Assembly (NCBI GenBank): GCA_037953625.1
Contig: CM075650.1
Span: forward strand, 121,813,706 to 121,877,705
Length of the DNA stretch: 64,000 nucleotides
Reading direction: 5' to 3'
DNA from: Crotalaria pallida
Lineage: Eukaryota; Streptophyta; Magnoliopsida; Fabales; Fabaceae
This document shows positions 31,724 through 42,808 of this stretch, in pieces. Every line of letters begins with the position of its first letter. Positions within the stretch are counted from its first letter, which is position 1. Made by a program: the position numbers and the translations under genes. The notes beneath the pieces were generated by a model. It ran no database searches, was not told the origin of the DNA, and worked only from the letters and a program-made list of their open reading frames with translations.

Positions 31724-33799
31724 ATGGAATCATTTCCTTCCAATAAACCCCCATGCTCCTCTTCTTCTAATTCGTCAAAGCCCATTTCTGCCCGCCCTTG
31801 TAATTCTAGCCAACCTAGTGGCCTTCAAAACTCTTCTTTTTCTGAGCATGAAAAAGAGGCTTTAGACGAACTAGTGAAGCAATGGATCATTAGGGACATG
31901 TATAGTGAAGTCTCCAGCATTCCTTCTAAGTCTTCTTTCTACACACCTCTCAGGAATCCGAAATGGGGAAGAAAAGGTCTGAAACAAACCTTGAGGAATT
32001 CCTCCTCCCTGCTGTCATTACTGGTTATGAGGATGTAGACCTTGACGCCTTAGGTAGACCCTCCATCTTTGTTGATGTCCAACGTCTACAAGAGTACCAC
32101 AACAGTGTTGAACTCACCAGACCTGGAGTTATTCCAAACTTTTATGCCTTAGAAGCCCCTTCTTCTCAAAACCGAATTTGCTCAGTAGGCAGTCCCCTTG
32201 AAAATTTCTTCTTCATGTATGTGGTTCTCTTTGAGACGTGTGGAGTCCGAATTCCGTTAACTGATTTTGAATGTAGGGTACTCAGCCATTTAGAACTTGC
32301 CCCAACACAACTCCATCCTAACGGTTGGTGTTATCTGAGGGTTTTCCAACTCTTTTGCAACCACTTCAACCTAGCTTGTACTCTCCCTTTGTTCTTTACT
32401 TTCTTTGGACCGTTTGCTTCAAGCAAAGTGAAAGGTAAATGGTCTTGGGTTACATTGAAATCTCGTCTCAATTGGAAAGTTTTTGAAACCTACTCCGAGA
32501 CGTGGAAAAGATTTAAGAGTGAATACTTCAAGATAGTAGGAGCCCCACATTCCTGGCCTTTCTTCTTTGACCATGGGGGAAATCCCTATTTCCCTCTCTT
32601 TTGGTCTAATAAAAACTCAAAAATTCCAGCACTTTCTTTCCTTACCCCCAACAATGTCCTTGCCGATGTAGAGCGATCAACCATATCATTTTTCTTTGCC
32701 TGGTATGAGCGGCTTGGGTACATCAGTACCAGGAAGATAGTTGATGCGGAGCCGGATTCCTTGCGTTCGGAATTCGGTAGGATACTTAATGCGTACTTTT
32801 TACTAGCTTTCGTAACCTTTAGAATTATTAATGCTTTCGTATTGTTTTTATGCAGAAAAAATGGCGAGCCCGCAAGACTTTACTGCTCTCGCTGCTGTTG
32901 GAAATGCTCCAAGGAGGCCACCCAAGCGTAGCAAGACTAGGGACAGCCGTCGTCCTTCAGAAACCGTAGTCCTCGACAGCCCCGAAGGTGTTGCTCGCAA
33001 GAGGAAAGATCATGAACCTTTCCAATCCGGTTCCCCCACTGGATCCCATTTTGATGCTGGACAGGGGTCTTCTGGCATCACTTCCTCAGTTTGGGAGGAA
33101 AACCTGAGTGAACGCTTTGGGCGCATGCTGGTCACGGATACTGATTCCCATCGCTTCCAAGGTATGACCCGTCGTGAATTCGTCAATCTGATGAGGTCCC
33201 TAAAGAAACACTAACTTCGTGTTGCCTCCACACTCCAGTTCTTGGAGGATAATGCTGAGAAGGTTCTGTTTGTTGGGCAAGAGGCTGTGGACTTGGCTGC
33301 TTATGTCAAAAAGGAAGCGGAAATGGCTGAACAGATTGCTTCCCAAGCTGCTGAATTAAGGAAGACCAAGCAAGCCCTTTCCCAAGCTGAGGAAGAATTT
33401 GCAAAGAGGATGAATGATAGGCTAAAGGAGGTGAATGATGCTAATGATGATGCGTTGAAGACGCTGAGGGATGCACTCAATGAAGCCGAGAAACAAAGGG
33501 ATGAAGCTGAGCAACAAAGGGATATGTACAAAGAGAAATGGATTGGATCAGTCCAATCTTCTTTCATGAATGCAGTGGAGCAAGCCAACTTCCTCAACAG
33601 TGACTTCTCTTCCCGGGGCATGTATTTTTTGCACAAGGTCGAAGATGGAGTACTTTACAAGTATCTCCGAGATGGAAGTAGGGTGCCCATCAACTTGGAT
33701 GATGAAGACTGCCCTGATCCCTTAGCTCCTGTGGATGATGAAGAATCCGAAGATGGGGGTGCCGGAGGACATGAGGATGACGGAGATGCTGCTGTTTAG
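31724..33799 (+). pseudogene. Antisense gene with gypsy-type transposase-like domain
   Basis: ATG at 31724 opens a Ser/Pro-rich N-terminus (MESFPSNKPPCSSSS). A frame change near 31960-32000 leads into the conserved part (NLEEFLLPAVITGYEDVD, VRIPLTDFECRVLSHLELAP, PNGWCYLRVFQLFCNHF), which matches the plant family Pfam calls putative gypsy-type transposon. A 79-bp intron (32777-32855, GT...TATGCAG) joins SEFG to EKMASPQDFTALAA in frame. TAA at 33212 interrupts before a long coiled coil (33260-33540, Glu/Lys/Gln-rich) and an acidic C-terminus ending 33799. Function is unknown. It runs opposite to gag-pol. The frame change and the stop suggest a pseudogene, though either could be bypassed by unrecognised splicing. 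Confidence 0.75.
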
Positions 33800-34679
33800 C
33801 TTCCTAGTTTAATTTTCAAGTTTTTTCTGTTGCTTTGCTGTTTCTGTACTTTGTTTTTCCCTTTCCGAATTCTACTTTGTACTTTCCTTAGTCGTACTTT
33901 GTTTCTGATTTCCCTTGGTTGTAACTCGTAATGCACTTTTTTATTAATGTATTCAGATTCATCTTCGTGTTATATCTCCTTTGCGTATCCATTTTCTTTT
34001 TTATTGATCCATGGAACCCTATTCTAGCCAGCGAATGGTTTTCCATTTACCTTATTAGTTTGAAACTAACAGGGATCATTATACGTACATGTGTGGTGTT
34101 CATTTTAACATAGAACATCTACTTACCCATTTCACTCCTTATCTGATGGCTAGTCAGACAAGTGGCGTAACCATAATTGGATACTTAGGATTTTTTCTTA
34201 AGTTCTTCTAAGTATAAGATTGCTCATACCCAACCCTGATGCCGAATTCAGTCATGGGATAGGGATACCGGATTGCTTATCCGAATTTTAACGCTCTCCA
34301 AAGCATCAGCTGAATCCTGATACCGGATCCTAACACTGGATCCTGATACCGGATTGCGATACCGGATCCGAATACTGGATCCTGATACCGGTTTTTTTTT
34401 ATATCGGTTTCCTGATAACATTCTTGATACCAGATTCTTATACTTGAATGGAAAGGGATACTTTAAGTGCACCATCTCACTGGGGTATTAGATTTAATTC
34501 TGGAACTTAAAAATTCTCATTCATAAAATAGAAAGCCCAACATAATTACTAATCAAATACAATCATAATTTAAACCAAACAGAGGTCTATGGGTGACCTT
34601 CTTTTTAAACAGAAACAAACTAGTCATACGACAATGGTCTGTAGGACCTTCTTGGAAATCAAACAACAGAAAACATAAT
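33800..34679. repeat. Spacer between antisense gene and pol end, with CCGGAT repeats
   Basis: No gene. Between 34255 and 34400 the words GATACCGGATT/GATACCGGATCC and ACTGGATCCTGATACC repeat about eight times, a variant of the LTR motif. Confidence 0.65.
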
Positions 34680-35178
34680 TTAACTATAATAGAAGCGAAG
34701 CTTAGCTGCATTCCATGGGTTCTTAATGCCTCTGCCAGTCAGTGTTTCCAGAAAATACGCTCCCTTTCCAGTTTTTGATCGGACTCGATATGGTCCTTCC
34801 CAATTGGATGCCAATTTCCCATGCGCAGGCTCAGTACCGTGTACATCGGCTCTCCTCAGTACTAAGTCACCTTCGTTGAAAGTTCTGACCACCACCTTTA
34901 AATTATACTGCTTGGCTGACTGCTGCTGGATTGTTGCCATGCGGACAGTTGCCATTTCCCTGGATTCTTGCAGGAAATCCAAGTTTTCTCTGATCATCTT
35001 CACATTAGTTTCCGGATCAAAGTACCTTGACCTCATATTAGTGGATCCTACTTCCAGCGGAATCATTGCCTCAGTTCCATATGTAAGTTTGAATGGAGTC
35101 TCTCCAGTGGTAGAATGGGGAGTGGTTCTGTAGGACCAAAGGACTGTATCTATACAATCCACCCACTTACCTTTGCTA

Positions 35179-36708
35179 TGTAGGATTCTCATGTTTTGAT
35201 GCTAACAATCTCTCTCCAAGCAACAACATTGGCAACAAGCAAGCTACACCACATGAAGATTAGAATTAGGATTTTTATTAATTCTATTTCAATGTAATCT
35301 TTATTTTATGCAATGCATCTCATTGGTGTGGGTAGCTTAGGTGATTTTAAGAATATTTAAATAATGTTTGGTTAAGAGTGAAGATACTTTAAATCTTGAT
35401 TAAATAGCTTGTGAAAATCATTTTAGAAAAACTTTGTTTTTATTCAGATTCTGATCAGATTACTCGAGTAATGAGTATTGGTTCACTCGAGTAATTTATG
35501 CCATGACAGGTTAATCGAGTAATGGTTTACACATCACTCGAGTAACTTAATCTGACATGTTTCACTCGAGTGACGTTGTTTGGTTTACTCGAGTAATTCA
35601 ATCAGTGTTGGGAAAATTTTAAAAGGACTTAATTTTCTCTTTCATAAAGATATACTTTTATTCTTACAATTTTCTAATACACTTTCAAAAGCAATTCAAG
35701 AGCTATTTTACATCTTTCAAGAGCTATCAAGATTCAACAAAGAACTTTTCATTCTTCACTCTATTTTCTATCATTGTTCAAATATTCTTGAGATCATATT
35801 TTTGTTCTTAGTGGTTGTTGAAGATTTGCAATTTGTGATTGCATCATTGAAGTTTCAACACAAGTGAAGAATCTCACAAGGAAGACTTTGAGGATCAAAT
35901 CAAAGCAAGAAAAGAGGATTGGTTGGAAGCATCTTCAATCAATTAGCAAGGAAATCTAGAATTCTCAAAAGGGGTAGATTAGATCAAAGTGTTTGGTACA
36001 CACTTTGAGTTGGGTTTTAAGATAGGAAAACTAAGAATCTAGTTGCATCTTAAAACATTGTAAAATCTACATTTGAAGATTTCTAGTGAAGAATCTCTCT
36101 TGATTTAAGAGGGGACTGGAGTAGCTTTCAAGTGGGTGAAAGTGAACCAGGATAAATCCTTGTGTTTCTTTTATTTTCATTCCTTGTATTTCATTAATTC
36201 ATTAACAATTGCATTTTTAGGTTAGAATTGGGGTTTTCTTAATTCTACTCAATTGATCTAAAATTGCTTGTTAATATTTCCTGAAATTGTTCATATTAAT
36301 CATTCATAATTTGTTGAATCATCATAGCATTGTTATTCTTGAAGAACTCCATTGAAAACTAAGTTTTAAATTGAATTTTACCCAGTTTACTCGAGTAAAG
36401 TTCTTGTCACTCGAGTAATCTGCTTTCAGTTTATAAACATTACTCGAGTAGGTTTTCTGATACTCGAGTGATTTAAAATTTGCTTTCGTAATACTCGAGT
36501 GATTTGCTAAATACTCGAGTGAAATTATTTTTGGTTGCGTATTACTCGAGTGAAGACTTGAGTTACTCGAGTAATCTGAACTGAATTTTTAGAAAACTTA
36601 TTTTTCATAAAACCATTCTCTTAGGTGGACGAAAAATCTGTAATAAGGCTTCAATATTCTATTCACCCCCCCTCTAGACTATATTGAGCCGCTTGTTGGT
36701 TTCCAACA
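35179..36708 (+). repeat. 5' LTR of young Copia
   Basis: The LTR runs TGTAGGATTC...TTCCAACA. Two clusters of (A)CTCGAG(T) palindromes lie at 35460-35600 (six sites, one ATCGAG hybrid) and 36385-36575 (eight sites). A TTTTAAAAGG TATA-like sequence lies near 35625, just downstream of cluster 1. The 95-codon ORF starting 35580 recurs in the 3' LTR and is not taken as a gene. Confidence 0.95.
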
Positions 36709-36710
36709 AG

Positions 36711-36722
36711 TGGTATCAGAGC
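36711..36722 (+). other. Primer-binding site of young Copia
   Basis: TGGTATCAGAGC, an exact initiator tRNA-Met complement, two bases after the LTR. Confidence 0.92.
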
Positions 36723-36784
36723 TCGGACGAAAAATCCGAGCCTTAAAAAGCTTTTTCGAAAAGATCCTTTTTTACTTGGAAACA

Positions 36785-38572
36785 ATGGGCTCAATTTCAA
36801 ATCCTTTTGGTGGTGAAGGAACTTCCATTAATCGTCCTCCACTATTTAGTGGTGAGGGTTACGCTTATTGGAAGGTCCGCATGAAAATTTTTATTCAAGC
36901 CATAGATATGGAAATTTGGAACGCCATAGAGAATGGACCTTTTGTTCCTCAAACGAAAGTAAATGTTGTTGTTTCAATTAAACCTCAATCGAGTTGGGAC
37001 AATGATGATAAGAAGAAAGTTGCATTTGATTTAAAAGCTAAAAATATCATCACGTCCGCTCTTTCTTATGATGAGTTCTTTCGAGTATCTCAATGTGTTG
37101 ATGCTAAACAAATGTGGGACACATTACAAGTCACACATGAGGGCACTTCGGAGGTTAGAAGGGCTAGGCTAAATACACTCATGCATGAATATGAACTCTT
37201 TCGTATGTTACCTAATGAAAATATAGGTGACATGCAAAAGCGGTTCACTCATATCATTAATCATCTTTCTGCACTTGGAAAAGTTATAACTAATGGTGAA
37301 GTTGTTAATAAGATTTTGAGATGTCTTAGCAGGGAATGGCAACCTAAGGTGACGGCCATTATGGAAGCTAGAGACGTGGATCAAATTGATTTAGCAACTC
37401 TATTCGGAAAGCTTCAAGAGCATGAAATGGAGCTTGGACGGTTATCCATGAATGAAGATGCCGATAGAAAGAAAAAGGGGATTGCTCTTAAATCAACTTC
37501 AAAATCCCTTAAGGCACAAGAGGAAAATTCTCAAGTGGATGACTCGGACTCTGATATAGATGATGAGACCCTTGGCTTGCTAGTTAAAAAGCTTGGTAGG
37601 TTCTTTAAGAGTAAGGGAAACTTTAATAGAAATAGACAAAGAGATTCTAAGGACTTACAACCAAGAAATAAGACTAACAAGGATCACATCAAGTGTCATG
37701 GATGTGGAAAGCTTGGTCACTATCGATCAAAATGCCCAAATCATTCTAAGAAGTCGGAAGGTGACAACTCTAAGTTCAACTCATCTAAAGGAAAAAGGGC
37801 TTACATAGTATGGGATGAAGTAGAGAGTCAATCAACATCTAGCTCGTCGGATGATGAAGAACTTGCAAATCTATGTTTAATGACAAAGCTTGATGAAGAG
37901 GAATCTTCGAGCATTAAATCAAGTGAGAACGTCAATGAGGTAGATTATCTTTCCGATGCTAGCTCAAGTTCTAATTCTCCTTCATTCAATGAATTGTACA
38001 ATGTGTATGTAGAGATGCATAAAGAGTTGAAGAAACTTGCTAAAATAAATGTTGAAAGAAAGAATTTCATAATGAAGCAACATGAAAAGATAATTGAACT
38101 TCAAAAAGATTTAGAAGAACTTAAGCTTCAAAATGAAACTCTTGAACTCATTTATGCAAACTCTACATGCAATTGTGAATTGAAATCAAATGAGACTCCA
38201 TCTTGTGAAAATTGCAAGTCTTTGGAAAAAGAAGTTTTTAATTTGAATGATCGACTTGCAAGGCTCATGAAAGGAGATACTTCATTAGATCATTTGCTTT
38301 CAAATCAAAGGAACAATAGCAATAGATCCGGTCTTGGCTATACCAAACCTAAGAAACGCAATTATCGCAAAGTTGGTGGATTTTCAAAGAATAAGATTTC
38401 TAAAAACCCAACTTGCCATTATTGTGGAATCTTTGGGCATACCACAAATAAATGTAATATAAAGAAATTTGGTATACCAAGCGGTGAATATATTTGGATT
38501 GTTAAGGGGACTTCTCCCCATGCTAACAACAAAGGACCCAAGACCACTTGGGTACCTAAGTCAACCAAATGA
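36785..38572 (+). CDS. Gag of young Copia (SIRE type)
   Basis: 595 codons from ATG 36785 (MGSISNPFGGEG). The frame is open further upstream to 36710 through the PBS, but the first ATG is here and aligns with relatives. UBN2-type gag domain in residues about 20-210, zinc knuckle CHGCGKLGHYRSKC at residues 304-317, Ser/Asp/Glu-rich and heptad-rich coiled coil (about 400-480), and a second knuckle CHYCGIFGHTTNKC at 544-557. It ends WVPKSTK and TGA. The structural protein would form the particle and bind RNA. Pol follows in the same frame after two stop codons (TGA, then TAG 12 bases on). Confidence 0.93.
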   Translation: MGSISNPFGGEGTSINRPPLFSGEGYAYWKVRMKIFIQAIDMEIWNAIENGPFVPQTKVNVVVSIKPQSSWDNDDKKKVAFDLKAKNIITSALSYDEFFRVSQCVDAKQMWDTLQVTHEGTSEVRRARLNTLMHEYELFRMLPNENIGDMQKRFTHIINHLSALGKVITNGEVVNKILRCLSREWQPKVTAIMEARDVDQIDLATLFGKLQEHEMELGRLSMNEDADRKKKGIALKSTSKSLKAQEENSQVDDSDSDIDDETLGLLVKKLGRFFKSKGNFNRNRQRDSKDLQPRNKTNKDHIKCHGCGKLGHYRSKCPNHSKKSEGDNSKFNSSKGKRAYIVWDEVESQSTSSSSDDEELANLCLMTKLDEEESSSIKSSENVNEVDYLSDASSSSNSPSFNELYNVYVEMHKELKKLAKINVERKNFIMKQHEKIIELQKDLEELKLQNETLELIYANSTCNCELKSNETPSCENCKSLEKEVFNLNDRLARLMKGDTSLDHLLSNQRNNSNRSGLGYTKPKKRNYRKVGGFSKNKISKNPTCHYCGIFGHTTNKCNIKKFGIPSGEYIWIVKGTSPHANNKGPKTTWVPKSTK

Positions 38573-38584
38573 TATTTTTTGTAG

Positions 38585-41500
38585 GTGTGTCTTCGAACCA
38601 AAGAGCGCAAATGGTATTTGGATAGTGGTTGTTCGAGACACATGACGGGAGACAAAACGCATTTCATGGAACTTACTCCGAAAAGTGATGGATTTGTGAC
38701 ATACGGCGACAACAACAAGGGCAAAATTCTAGGAGTCGGGAAGATCGGTAACGTATCTAATCTTGTCATAGAAAATGTCCTATACGTAGAATGCTTAGAA
38801 CACAACTTGCTTAGTATAAGCCAACTATGCGATATAGGCAATTATGTGACTTTTACTCCGGAATTATGTTTCATTAAGTCTTCTATAGATGATAGTGTTA
38901 AGTTTGTTGGTCGTCGCTCTAATAACACTTACTTAATTGATTTGGATGAGATAACTTCACTATTTTCAAAATGTTTCAAATCTTTTGATGATGAAATTCG
39001 TCTTTGGCATAGACGAATTGCTCATGTGAATGTGAATCAATTAAACAAACTTTTGCGAAAAGATTTAGTAATTGGTTTGCCTAAACTAAATTTTAAGCTT
39101 GATGGCATTTGTGACTCTTGTCAAAAGTGCAAGCAAGTTAAAAGTTCTTTTAAACCTAAAAATGTGATAAGCACAACAAAGCCTTTGGAGTTAATCCATA
39201 TGGATTTGTTTGGCCCTTCACAAATTAAAAGTTTAGGTGGCAATTACTATGGATTTGTTTTAGTAGACGATTTTACTAGATTCACATGGACTTTATTTTT
39301 ATCCGCAAAAAGTGAAGTTTATAAATGTTTTAAAAAGTTTGCCAAACTCATCCAAAATCAACTAAGTTTGAAAATTGTGTCTATTAGAAGTGATCACGGA
39401 GGTGAGTTTGAAAACACTAGGATTGATGCGTTTTGTGATAAGTTTGGTATTGATCATCAATTTTCGGCCCCTAGGACTCCGGAGCAAAACGGAGTTGTAG
39501 AAAGGAAAAATAGAATATTAGTGGAACTTGCTCGTACTATGTTGATAGAATCAAATGTTCCTAAATATTTTTGGGCCGATGCGGTAAACACTGCTTGCTA
39601 TGTGCTTAATAGAGTTCTTATTCATCCGCATTTAAATAAAACACCTTATGAACTTTTAAAAGGGCGAAAGCCAAATATTTCACATTTTCATGTTTTTGGG
39701 TGTAAGGTGTTTGTTTTAAATAACGGAAAGGAACCGGTCGGCAAGTTTGACTCTAAAGCCGACGAAGGCATATTCATAGGTTATTCAACTCATAGCAAAG
39801 CATATAGAGTCTACAATAAAAGAACATTTACCGTTGAGGAATCCGTGCATGTTGTATTTGATGAATCTTCGAAAGGAGATTGTGTTGTTTCTTGTGATGA
39901 TAATATAGGTACATTTTTGGATCATGAGAATTCAACATCACAACAAATGGAAGAGAATCAAAATGAAGATAGAGAGGTGCAAGCACAAGATAAAGACTTA
40001 GCACAAGAGATTCAACCTCAATTACCAATAGCTTGGAAGTCCAACAAAAATCATCCGATTTCTAATATCTTAGGTGACATTGCGAAGGGAGTGGTAACCC
40101 GACGCACTTTAAATAATTTTTGTTATTATGTTGCCTTTGTATCTCAAATAGAACCTAAGAATATCAAAGAGGCTCTTCAAGATGATCATTGGATTATGGC
40201 CATGCAAGAAGAATTAAATCAATTTGTAAGAAACCAAGTTTGGGAACTTGTGCCAAAACCCGATGATCGTCCTGAAATTGGTACTCGGTGGGTCTATAGG
40301 AATAAGTTAGATGAATCGGGTATTATTGTTAGGAATAAAGCTAGGTTGGTAGCACAAGGTTATAGTCAAGAAGAAGGAATCGATTACGATGAGACATATG
40401 CTCCCGTTGCTAGATTAGAAGCTATTCGTATTCTTCTCGCTTTTGCTTCAATTATGAATTTTAAATTGTTTCAAATGGATGTTAAGAGCGCCTTTCTTAA
40501 CGGATACATTCAAGAGGAAGTTTATGTGTCACAACCTCCCGGATTCGAGAATTTTGAGCATCCGGACTACGTTTTCAAACTGAAAAAGGCTTTGTACGGT
40601 TTGAAACAAGCTCCTAGAGCTTGGTACGACCGACTAAGCAATTTTTTATTACAAAAAGGTTTTAAACGAGGCACTGTTGACACTACACTTTTTATTGAAC
40701 GTTCCGGTAAGGATATTTTATTGGTTCAAATATATGTTGACGATATTATATTTGGTGCTACTAACGATAACTTGTGTAAGAAGTTTTCAGACTTGATGCA
40801 AAGCGAATTCGAGATGTCGATGATGGGAGAGCTTACATTCTTTCTTGGTCTTCAAATAAAGCAGCTTAATGATGGCATTTATATTCATCAGAGTAAATAT
40901 TGTAGAGAGCTTCTCAAACGTTTTGGAATGGATTCGTGCAAATCCGCTTCTACACCAATGAGCGTTGCATGCTACCTAGATCAAGATGAGGCTGGAAAAG
41001 CGGTAGAGGTAACGAAGTATCGTGGTATTATTGGTAGTTTGTTATACTTAACTGCATCTAGGCCTGATATTATGTTTAGTGTATGTATGTGTGCACGTTT
41101 TCAAGCAAAACCGAAAGAGTCGCATCTAACTGCTGTCAAAAGAATAATGAAATACTTAAAGGGTACAACAAATACTGGACTTTATTATCCTAGGGATGCT
41201 TTTCTAAAACTTATAGGTTATTCGGACTCTGACTTTGCCGGTTGTAAAGTTGAGCGAAAAAGTACAAGCGGAACATGTCATTTAATTGGTAATTCACTTG
41301 TATCGTGGTTTTCTAAAAAGCAAAATTGTGTAGCTTTATCAACCGCGGAGGCCGAATACATAGCTGCAGGTAGCTGTTGTGCTCAAATTTTATGGATGAA
41401 GCAACAATTATCTGACTTTGGTTTAAATTTGACAAAAATCCCTATAAAGTGTGATAACACTTCGGCAATTAATTTGACTAAAAATCCAGTATTACACTCA

Positions 41501-41686
41501 AGGACAAAGCATATTGAAATTAGGCATCACTTTTTGAGAGATCATGTTCAAAAAGGTGATTGTGTTATTGAGTTTGTTCAAACTTCGGATCAATTAGCTG
41601 ATATCTTTACAAAACCATTACCAAGGGACACATTTTATAAGATTCGAAGAGAACTTGGTATTTTTGATGAATTAACTATTAGCTAA
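38585..41686 (+). CDS. Pol polyprotein of young Copia
   Basis: 1033 codons open from 38585 (first codon GTG, no ATG at the border, so it must be expressed by readthrough, splicing or another link to gag). Protease WYLDSGCSRHMTG at residues 10-22. Integrase zinc finger H142, H147, C176 and C179. Integrase core D207 (HMDLFGP), D270 (RSDHGGEF) and E306 (PEQNGVVERKN), the D,D35E spacing. RT with ARLVAQGYSQ, QMDVKSAFLNG and YVDD at 717-720. RNase H with YSDSDFAG near 880 and AEYIAAG. All catalytic residues are present, so the product looks functional. It ends DELTIS. Confidence 0.95.
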   Translation: MCLRTKERKWYLDSGCSRHMTGDKTHFMELTPKSDGFVTYGDNNKGKILGVGKIGNVSNLVIENVLYVECLEHNLLSISQLCDIGNYVTFTPELCFIKSSIDDSVKFVGRRSNNTYLIDLDEITSLFSKCFKSFDDEIRLWHRRIAHVNVNQLNKLLRKDLVIGLPKLNFKLDGICDSCQKCKQVKSSFKPKNVISTTKPLELIHMDLFGPSQIKSLGGNYYGFVLVDDFTRFTWTLFLSAKSEVYKCFKKFAKLIQNQLSLKIVSIRSDHGGEFENTRIDAFCDKFGIDHQFSAPRTPEQNGVVERKNRILVELARTMLIESNVPKYFWADAVNTACYVLNRVLIHPHLNKTPYELLKGRKPNISHFHVFGCKVFVLNNGKEPVGKFDSKADEGIFIGYSTHSKAYRVYNKRTFTVEESVHVVFDESSKGDCVVSCDDNIGTFLDHENSTSQQMEENQNEDREVQAQDKDLAQEIQPQLPIAWKSNKNHPISNILGDIAKGVVTRRTLNNFCYYVAFVSQIEPKNIKEALQDDHWIMAMQEELNQFVRNQVWELVPKPDDRPEIGTRWVYRNKLDESGIIVRNKARLVAQGYSQEEGIDYDETYAPVARLEAIRILLAFASIMNFKLFQMDVKSAFLNGYIQEEVYVSQPPGFENFEHPDYVFKLKKALYGLKQAPRAWYDRLSNFLLQKGFKRGTVDTTLFIERSGKDILLVQIYVDDIIFGATNDNLCKKFSDLMQSEFEMSMMGELTFFLGLQIKQLNDGIYIHQSKYCRELLKRFGMDSCKSASTPMSVACYLDQDEAGKAVEVTKYRGIIGSLLYLTASRPDIMFSVCMCARFQAKPKESHLTAVKRIMKYLKGTTNTGLYYPRDAFLKLIGYSDSDFAGCKVERKSTSGTCHLIGNSLVSWFSKKQNCVALSTAEAEYIAAGSCCAQILWMKQQLSDFGLNLTKIPIKCDNTSAINLTKNPVLHSRTKHIEIRHHFLRDHVQKGDCVIEFVQTSDQLADIFTKPLPRDTFYKIRRELGIFDELTIS

Positions 41687-42808
41687 TTGTATTTGATGCT
41701 TTTTGTAATCACCTTCAAGCCTATTTCAATGTGATTTGTATTTTGAGTTGTTGTATCTTATTAAAGTGTTTCTTAATTTTTTTTATATGTAGTTATGTGT
41801 GTATGTTTTCTATAATATGCTAATTGCTTTATTTGTATGTGTGTTACTTGCTACATGCTAAGTGTTGCTATGTATTTGTGCATGAAAAATGATTTTGCAT
41901 GAAAAATTGAAATTTTTGAAAATCTGGACAGTTCACTCGAGTAACAGAAATTTCACTCGAGTAATTTTAAAAACTCTTTCGTATTACTCGAGTAATTCTG
42001 TCTGTCACTCGATTAATTTTAAAATGACTTTCGTATCACTCGATTAAGTTCCTCCATCACTCGAGTAAAACCTTTTTATCTTTCGGCATACTCGAGTAAC
42101 ATACTCTTTCACTCAAGTACTGCTCGAATCACTCGAGTGACGTTTGAACATTACTCGAGTAACTTACGTGATTTTAAAAGCTGAACTGTTGAAATCTGCA
42201 TCATTTTCACGATTTTTTCTCTCTCTTGTTCGTCTTTCTCTCTTCTCTCTCATACGGGTCTTCATCAAATCATCATCTTTCACCTGATTCCTAGACCTGT
42301 GGATGATGATGATGTTTGCTGTTGATTTTTGTTGCATGTTTCATTTGCATATTTTCTGTTTATGTTTCTGTTTCATGTTTCTGACTCTGTTGCTACTATG
42401 ACTTTAGGACCTCGTGTATGGTCTAGTTTGTTTAATTTCGTTTTTGGCTATCTGCTATGATTTGCTGCATAGTGTGATGCTCTGATATTCTGATATTATG
42501 GTGCTATATTCATTGTTTGTTTATATTCGTTGTGGCACTATTATGGTTTATTTTGGTATTGTCTTTATTGTTATATATTTTATATACCATTGTGAACTAC
42601 TTACCTTCAACTTTTGGCAAAGGACTTTTCTCAACTTTTCTATCTTATCTTTTTAATGATGCCAAAAGGGGGAGAATATTTTGTTGATGTTGTTCTTGTA
42701 GGTTAAGTTTTATTATATTTTTCCTAGATGTTTTACATTTAGGGGGAGTATGTTAAAACTTAGTGCTTAATTTGAAAGGAGGTTTGTCATCATCAAAAAG
42801 GGGGAGTT
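41687..42808 (+). repeat. 3' noncoding region of young Copia
   Basis: About ten CTCGAG/CTCGAT sites between 41935 and 42165, alternating with short spacers. Then T-rich sequence and GGGGGAG tracts at 42668, 42742 and 42800, the last abutting the LTR. No env-like ORF is present. Confidence 0.75.

Noticed and set aside
35580..35867. 95-codon ORF identical in both LTRs of the young Copia (35580 and 43210)
   Set aside because: The identity is due to LTR duplication. AT-rich, no domain.
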